The notes under the pieces are model-generated. The model was not told where the DNA came from, made no database searches, and worked only from the letters and a program-made list of their open reading frames with translations. From Ruminococcus sp. UBA4275 (GTDB lineage Bacteria > Bacillota > Clostridia > Oscillospirales > Ruminococcaceae), in contig DGVV01000051.1 in the NCBI GenBank assembly GCA_002395085.1, positions 1-27,603 of the forward strand: 27,603 nucleotides of DNA, given 5' to 3'. A program made the position numbers and the translations under genes. Positions 24,430 through 27,603 of the stretch are shown piece by piece (within the stretch, counting starts at the first letter, position 1; each line of letters begins with the position of its first letter).

Positions 24430-25398
24430 ATGGACCGCGAAACGAAGATCAAACTGATTCAGGAATACAGCGCACGATTCAATGCGCTGCTTCAGGAACG
24501 CGCTGCCCTGCGCAATGCAGATGATTCCGAGGAATCCCGTCAGCGCGCAGAGGCATTCAAGGAAAACGCTGCTCAGCTCCGCGCAGAACTGGCAGCCCTC
24601 ACACAAAACCCCAAACGGGCTGAGAAAGGAAATGCTACCATGACTGATCTGACCAAAACACCGGAAAACAATCAACCGATGGAAGAAACCTTCACCGCAC
24701 CGGAAATCGAAGCACCCGCTGAGGCGCCCGCAGAAGCGCCGGAGAGCGCATCTGTGACGCCGGAAACCATTACCGCAGATGATGCGGAGATCCCTGCGGC
24801 AGACCCCGCTCTGTCCCCCGCGGAAAGCGACGCTGCTGTGCCGGTTTCCGCTCCTGCGCCCGCAGAAGCGCCTGCCGATGAAGCGGCTCAGCTCCGCGCA
24901 CAGAATGCCGTTCTGGAGGAGCAGATTCGTGTGCTGGGCGAGGAGGTAAAAAGCCTTACCAAGCGCATTGCGGAAAACCGCGTTCAGGCGGCTGCTGCGC
25001 CGTCTGCGCCTGCCGTCCCGAAGGCACCTGCTGTTTCTGCGGCGAATGATCCCAATGCTGCCCTGCGAAATGAAGTCACTGGGCTGGAAAATGATCGCGC
25101 CAAGCAGCTCGATGAACTGATGAAACTGCGCATCCGCAAGCGCGAGCTGGATGCGGAACTCGGCAAAATCGCTGCCGAAAACAAGCAGCTCTCCGCCGAA
25201 ATCAAGCTGATGCAGACCCAGCTCATCCAGTTCCACGCACAGCCCGCCCTGCTCAAGCAGAAGCGCGACGCTATGCGCGCTGAAATCGCACGCCTGAAAA
25301 CAGAGGACGCTGACCTCATCACGGAGCTGAGCGCCATGCGCGCTGCCGTGGAACAGCATAAAAAGGAGATCACCGATCTCAGCAAGCCTGAGAGCTGA
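24430..25398 (+). CDS. Ala/Pro-rich coiled-coil protein
   Basis: The 322-aa protein has a short N-terminal coiled coil (5-60), an Ala/Pro/Glu low-complexity stretch (about 88-150), a second coiled coil (151-185), another Ala/Pro linker (188-208) and a long C-terminal coiled coil (215-318). There is no signal peptide or membrane helix, so it is a cytoplasmic scaffold-like protein of unknown function. The ATG at 24430 follows GGAGAC, which overlaps the upstream stop. A second start at 24640 (codon 71, MTDLTKTPE) has GAGAAAGGA nine bases upstream, so a shorter product, or an in-frame fusion of two genes, is possible. Coding-like sequence continues after the stop in the +1 frame to 25471. Confidence 0.7.
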   Translation: MDRETKIKLIQEYSARFNALLQERAALRNADDSEESRQRAEAFKENAAQLRAELAALTQNPKRAEKGNATMTDLTKTPENNQPMEETFTAPEIEAPAEAPAEAPESASVTPETITADDAEIPAADPALSPAESDAAVPVSAPAPAEAPADEAAQLRAQNAVLEEQIRVLGEEVKSLTKRIAENRVQAAAAPSAPAVPKAPAVSAANDPNAALRNEVTGLENDRAKQLDELMKLRIRKRELDAELGKIAAENKQLSAEIKLMQTQLIQFHAQPALLKQKRDAMRAEIARLKTEDADLITELSAMRAAVEQHKKEITDLSKPES

Positions 25399-25477
25399 TC
25401 CGGCAGAATATGCACAGCAGCGGGAAAACGCCGCCTTGCTGCAAGAAAACAGAATCCCAAAACAGGGGTGAGCTATC

Positions 25478-26368
25478 ATGATGGATATGATCCTTGTCAC
25501 CGGTATGGCGGGTGCGGGCAAAACCAGCGCCCTCGATGCGCTGGAGGACATCGGCTATTACGTCGTTGACAATCTGCCGCTCGCTATGCTGGAGACCTAT
25601 CTGCGGCACTGTCTGGAAAAAGGCGGCCGTTATTCGCGCACGGCTGCGGTCATTGACCTGCGCTCCTGCCACCGCTATTCCGAACTGGCAGAAACCTACC
25701 GTTCCATGAAAAAACTCTTTCACGAGGAGATCCGTTTCCGGATGCTTTGCATTGAGGCTTCGGAGGAGGTTCTGCTGAAACGCTTCCGCACCTTCCGCCG
25801 GATTCATCCGGTGGCTGCACGGAAATTTGAAGGCGATCTCGATGCCGCCATTCTCTTTGAGCGCGAACAGCTTCAGACCATCCGCGCAACTGCCGATTTT
25901 CTGCTTGATTCTTCGCTCGTTTCGGCGTCTCAGCTCAAGGAACAGGTCAAGACGCTGTTTATCAAGCGCATCACGGATGCGATGCCCATTCAGATTATGA
26001 GCTTCGGCTTCAAATACGGCGCACCGCTGGAAACCGATCTGGTTTTTGATATGCGCTGCCTGCCCAATCCTTTCTACGTGCCGGAACTGAAAGAACATAC
26101 CGGTGTCGAAAAATGTGTGCAGGATTATGTCATGGACGCGCCGGAATCTCAGGAGTATTTCAAGAAAGTCACGGATCTGCTGAAATTTCTCGTGCCGCTG
26201 TACATCCATGAGGGCAGAACGCAGCTCGTCATCGGCTTCGGCTGCACCGGCGGACAGCATCGCAGCGTCACCTTTGCGGAACTGGTCTCCGAGGAACTGC
26301 GCAAAGCGGATATGCAGGTCATCACCCACCACCGCGACTATAAGAAAAACCGCACCGGCGGCAACTGA
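25478..26368 (+). CDS. RNase adapter RapZ (YvcJ)
   Basis: The 296-aa P-loop protein has Walker A GMAGAGKTS at 9-17, DNLPLAML at 31-38 and the conserved C-terminal block FGFKYGAP, FDMRCLPNP and GFGCTGGQHRSV. In Bacillota the homologue YvcJ is a GTPase/ATPase linked to cell-wall and competence regulation; in E. coli RapZ senses glucosamine-6-phosphate and guides RNase E. The start is one of two tandem ATGs (25478 or 25481). whiA follows after 28 nt. yvcK (glmR), which commonly lies between rapZ and whiA, is not there. Confidence 0.96.
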   Translation: MMDMILVTGMAGAGKTSALDALEDIGYYVVDNLPLAMLETYLRHCLEKGGRYSRTAAVIDLRSCHRYSELAETYRSMKKLFHEEIRFRMLCIEASEEVLLKRFRTFRRIHPVAARKFEGDLDAAILFEREQLQTIRATADFLLDSSLVSASQLKEQVKTLFIKRITDAMPIQIMSFGFKYGAPLETDLVFDMRCLPNPFYVPELKEHTGVEKCVQDYVMDAPESQEYFKKVTDLLKFLVPLYIHEGRTQLVIGFGCTGGQHRSVTFAELVSEELRKADMQVITHHRDYKKNRTGGN

Positions 26369-26396
26369 CCGTTCCGGCGCTGAGAGAAGGTGCAGA

Positions 26397-27323
26397 ATGG
26401 CAAGTTTCTCTGCCGATACCAAAACTGAGATCTGCGGCGGCATCCGCAAGACCGCTGACCGCCGTGCCTTTCTGACCGGCGCAATGCTTGCTTGCAGGCG
26501 TTTTTCGGCGGACGGCATCACCGTACAGACCGAATGTGAGGCGTTTGCTGCCATGCTGCCGCTGCTGATGCAGGGGACAGTCGGCAGGCAGGATTTCGAT
26601 ACCGAATTCCGCAAACGCACCGGCAAACAGGCTGTCTGGGGCTTCTCCATTCCGCCGGAGACAGTCTCCGCCCTCTGCAAAGCCCTGGAAATTGACCCCG
26701 CACAGCGCGATACCGTTCCCGCCCGCTTCACAGGCCACGCCTTCGCGATGTTTGCCGCCGGCTGCTTCGTCATGGCGGGCAGCGTCACCGATCCGGAACG
26801 GCGGTATCATCTGGAGATTGTGCTGCCGGATGCCGCATTTGCAGAGGCGCTGCGGCTGCGTTTACAGACGGAACAGCCCAGCATTGCCATGAAGGCTACA
26901 TCGCGCAAAGGCGATACCGTGCTGTATCTCAAGCAGAATGAACAGATCTGCGATGCGCTGACCTATTTCGGCGCGCCCTCCGCAGCCATCACAATGATCG
27001 ACCAGCAGGTCTATAGGAGTGTGCGCAGCCAGACCAACCGCCGTACAAACTGCGACCTCGCCAATATCGACAAGACGGTAGCTGCGGGCGCACAGCAGGC
27101 GGCTGATATTCAGTTGATTGCGGAAAAACTCGGACTCGATTCACTGCCGGATACGCTGCGGGAAATCGCAAGACTGCGTCTGGATGATCCGGAAGCAAAC
27201 CTGCGTGATCTTGGTGCGCTGTGCAAGCCTCCGCTGTCGCGTTCGGGGGTGCATCACAGATTGCAGCGCATCTCCGCCCTCGCGGAAAAACTACGCAAAC
27301 AGCAGCATGACGATTCCGAATAA
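26397..27323 (+). CDS. DNA-binding protein WhiA
   Basis: The 308-aa protein has a LAGLIDADG-endonuclease-like N-terminal domain without nuclease activity (SFSADTKTEICGG, then FLTGAMLACRRFS) and a C-terminal helix-turn-helix (DLGALCKPPLSRSGVHHRLQRI). WhiA controls sporulation genes in Streptomyces and affects division and chromosome segregation in Bacillus. The ATG at 26397 has AGAGAAGG upstream; the longer frame from 26208 overlaps rapZ and is rejected. It is the last gene of the cluster and is followed by a strong hairpin. Confidence 0.96.
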   Translation: MASFSADTKTEICGGIRKTADRRAFLTGAMLACRRFSADGITVQTECEAFAAMLPLLMQGTVGRQDFDTEFRKRTGKQAVWGFSIPPETVSALCKALEIDPAQRDTVPARFTGHAFAMFAAGCFVMAGSVTDPERRYHLEIVLPDAAFAEALRLRLQTEQPSIAMKATSRKGDTVLYLKQNEQICDALTYFGAPSAAITMIDQQVYRSVRSQTNRRTNCDLANIDKTVAAGAQQAADIQLIAEKLGLDSLPDTLREIARLRLDDPEANLRDLGALCKPPLSRSGVHHRLQRISALAEKLRKQQHDDSE

Positions 27324-27328
27324 TCAAA

Positions 27329-27362
27329 ACAGGCTCACAAACGCAATTGTTTGTGAGCCTGT
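27329..27362 (+). terminator. Terminator-like hairpin after whiA
   Basis: ACAGGCTCACAAAC (27329-27342) and GTTTGTGAGCCTGT (27349-27362) pair perfectly over 14 bp around a 6-nt loop, five bases after the stop. No T-tract follows, so it may stabilise the 3' end or work with another factor. Confidence 0.65.
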
Positions 27363-27420
27363 CAGTCTGTAGATAAAGTGTCTCCGACGGATTTATATTG
27401 AGGGTGCCGCTCGCTTCGCA

Positions 27421-27603
27421 TGAATTTGCAGGCAAATTCACCTCAAACTCCCGCTTAAGGGCTACTAGCCCTTAAGAATCCCTTTTTTGGAACAATATGA
27501 AAAAGAACGTATTTGCTATATTTCACATAAATGGGATTCCAAAGGGATAGTATCCCTTTGGCGGGGTATGGGTGAGTTTGCTTGCAAACTCACCGCGGAG
27601 TGT
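27421..27603. repeat. Hairpin-dense non-coding region, right end
   Basis: Four perfect hairpins lie in 174 nt: 27421-27440 (TGAATTTGC arms), 27454-27476 (11+1+11), 27539-27561 (11+1+11, CCAAAGGGATA arm) and 27571-27594 (11+2+11, GGTGAGTTTGC arm). The region runs off the end of the window and mirrors the left end. No gene is seen. Confidence 0.8.
27445..27546 (+). repeat. Modular palindromic repeat, right copy
   Basis: This 102-nt unit starts AAACTCCCG, continues with a 23-nt palindrome starting CTTAAGGG, then AGAATCCCTT, an AT-rich middle and TGGGATTCCAAAGGG. It matches the left copy (258-360) in inverted orientation. The palindrome centre differs between copies, GGGCTA/TAGCCC here against GGGTCA/TGACCC there, so both arms have changed together. 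Confidence 0.75.

Noticed and set aside
25410..25481. 23-codon open frame before rapZ
   Set aside because: No ribosome site, and it overlaps the rapZ start; the +1 frame reading of the same bases is more protein-like.
258..27546. Inverted repeats as ends of one large composite transposon
   Set aside because: The content between the copies is conserved housekeeping genes with no transposase or integrase, and the copies have diverged; a dispersed intergenic repeat is more likely.

Overview
The window looks like chromosome of an anaerobic, polysaccharide-degrading member of the Clostridia, most likely a Ruminococcus-type member of the Oscillospiraceae. The evidence is a secreted glycoside hydrolase ending in a type I dockerin (a cellulosome-type module), exported proteins with threonine-rich TTT linkers, a groESL operon with a CIRCE operator, an hprK/murB/rapZ/whiA cluster typical of Bacillota, fairly GC-rich genes, and AT-rich near-consensus sigma-A promoters. 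The species cannot be named from the sequence. No tRNA, rRNA, CRISPR array, transposase, phage gene or origin was recognised.

Layout. 1-490 is non-coding and packed with about a dozen adjacent perfect hairpins, including one copy of a roughly 100-bp repeat. 497-3730 (minus) is a dockerin-bearing GH127-type beta-L-arabinofuranosidase. 4018-5439 (plus) is a small operon: a 48-aa CXXC protein, a polytopic membrane 4Fe-4S protein and an unknown protein. 5561-6196 (plus) is a membrane-linked XRE regulator with a zinc ribbon. 6270-7385 (minus) holds a small C1q/BclA-like protein and a coiled-coil protein. 7632-9579 (minus) is groES-groEL under CIRCE control. 9886-12447 (minus) holds a YihY-type membrane protein, a DUF1292 protein and a DUF815 ATPase. 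12664-18855 (plus) holds a PHP phosphatase, pth, a leucine-rich-repeat protein and mfd. 19038-20754 (plus) holds two exported proteins with TTT linkers and possibly related beta-sandwich domains. 20903-27323 (plus) is a co-directional cluster: hprK, a second PHP phosphatase, murB, a DUF1963 protein, a coiled-coil protein, rapZ and whiA. 27445-27603 begins another hairpin-rich region with a second, inverted copy of the left-hand repeat.

How it fits together. Most of the window is housekeeping: protein folding, ribosome rescue, transcription-coupled repair, cell-wall precursor synthesis and carbon/cell-wall regulation. The accessory content is the plant-polymer enzyme, the two exported proteins, the small Fe-S operon and several unrecognised proteins placed inside otherwise conserved neighbourhoods (an LRR gene between pth and mfd; DUF1963 and coiled-coil genes between murB and rapZ; yvcK/glmR not present between rapZ and whiA).

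The most unusual signal is not a gene. It is the modular hairpin repeat at both ends of the window. Short connector sequences are conserved between the copies, while hairpin arms differ in a compensatory way, so the palindromes stay perfect although their sequence changes.
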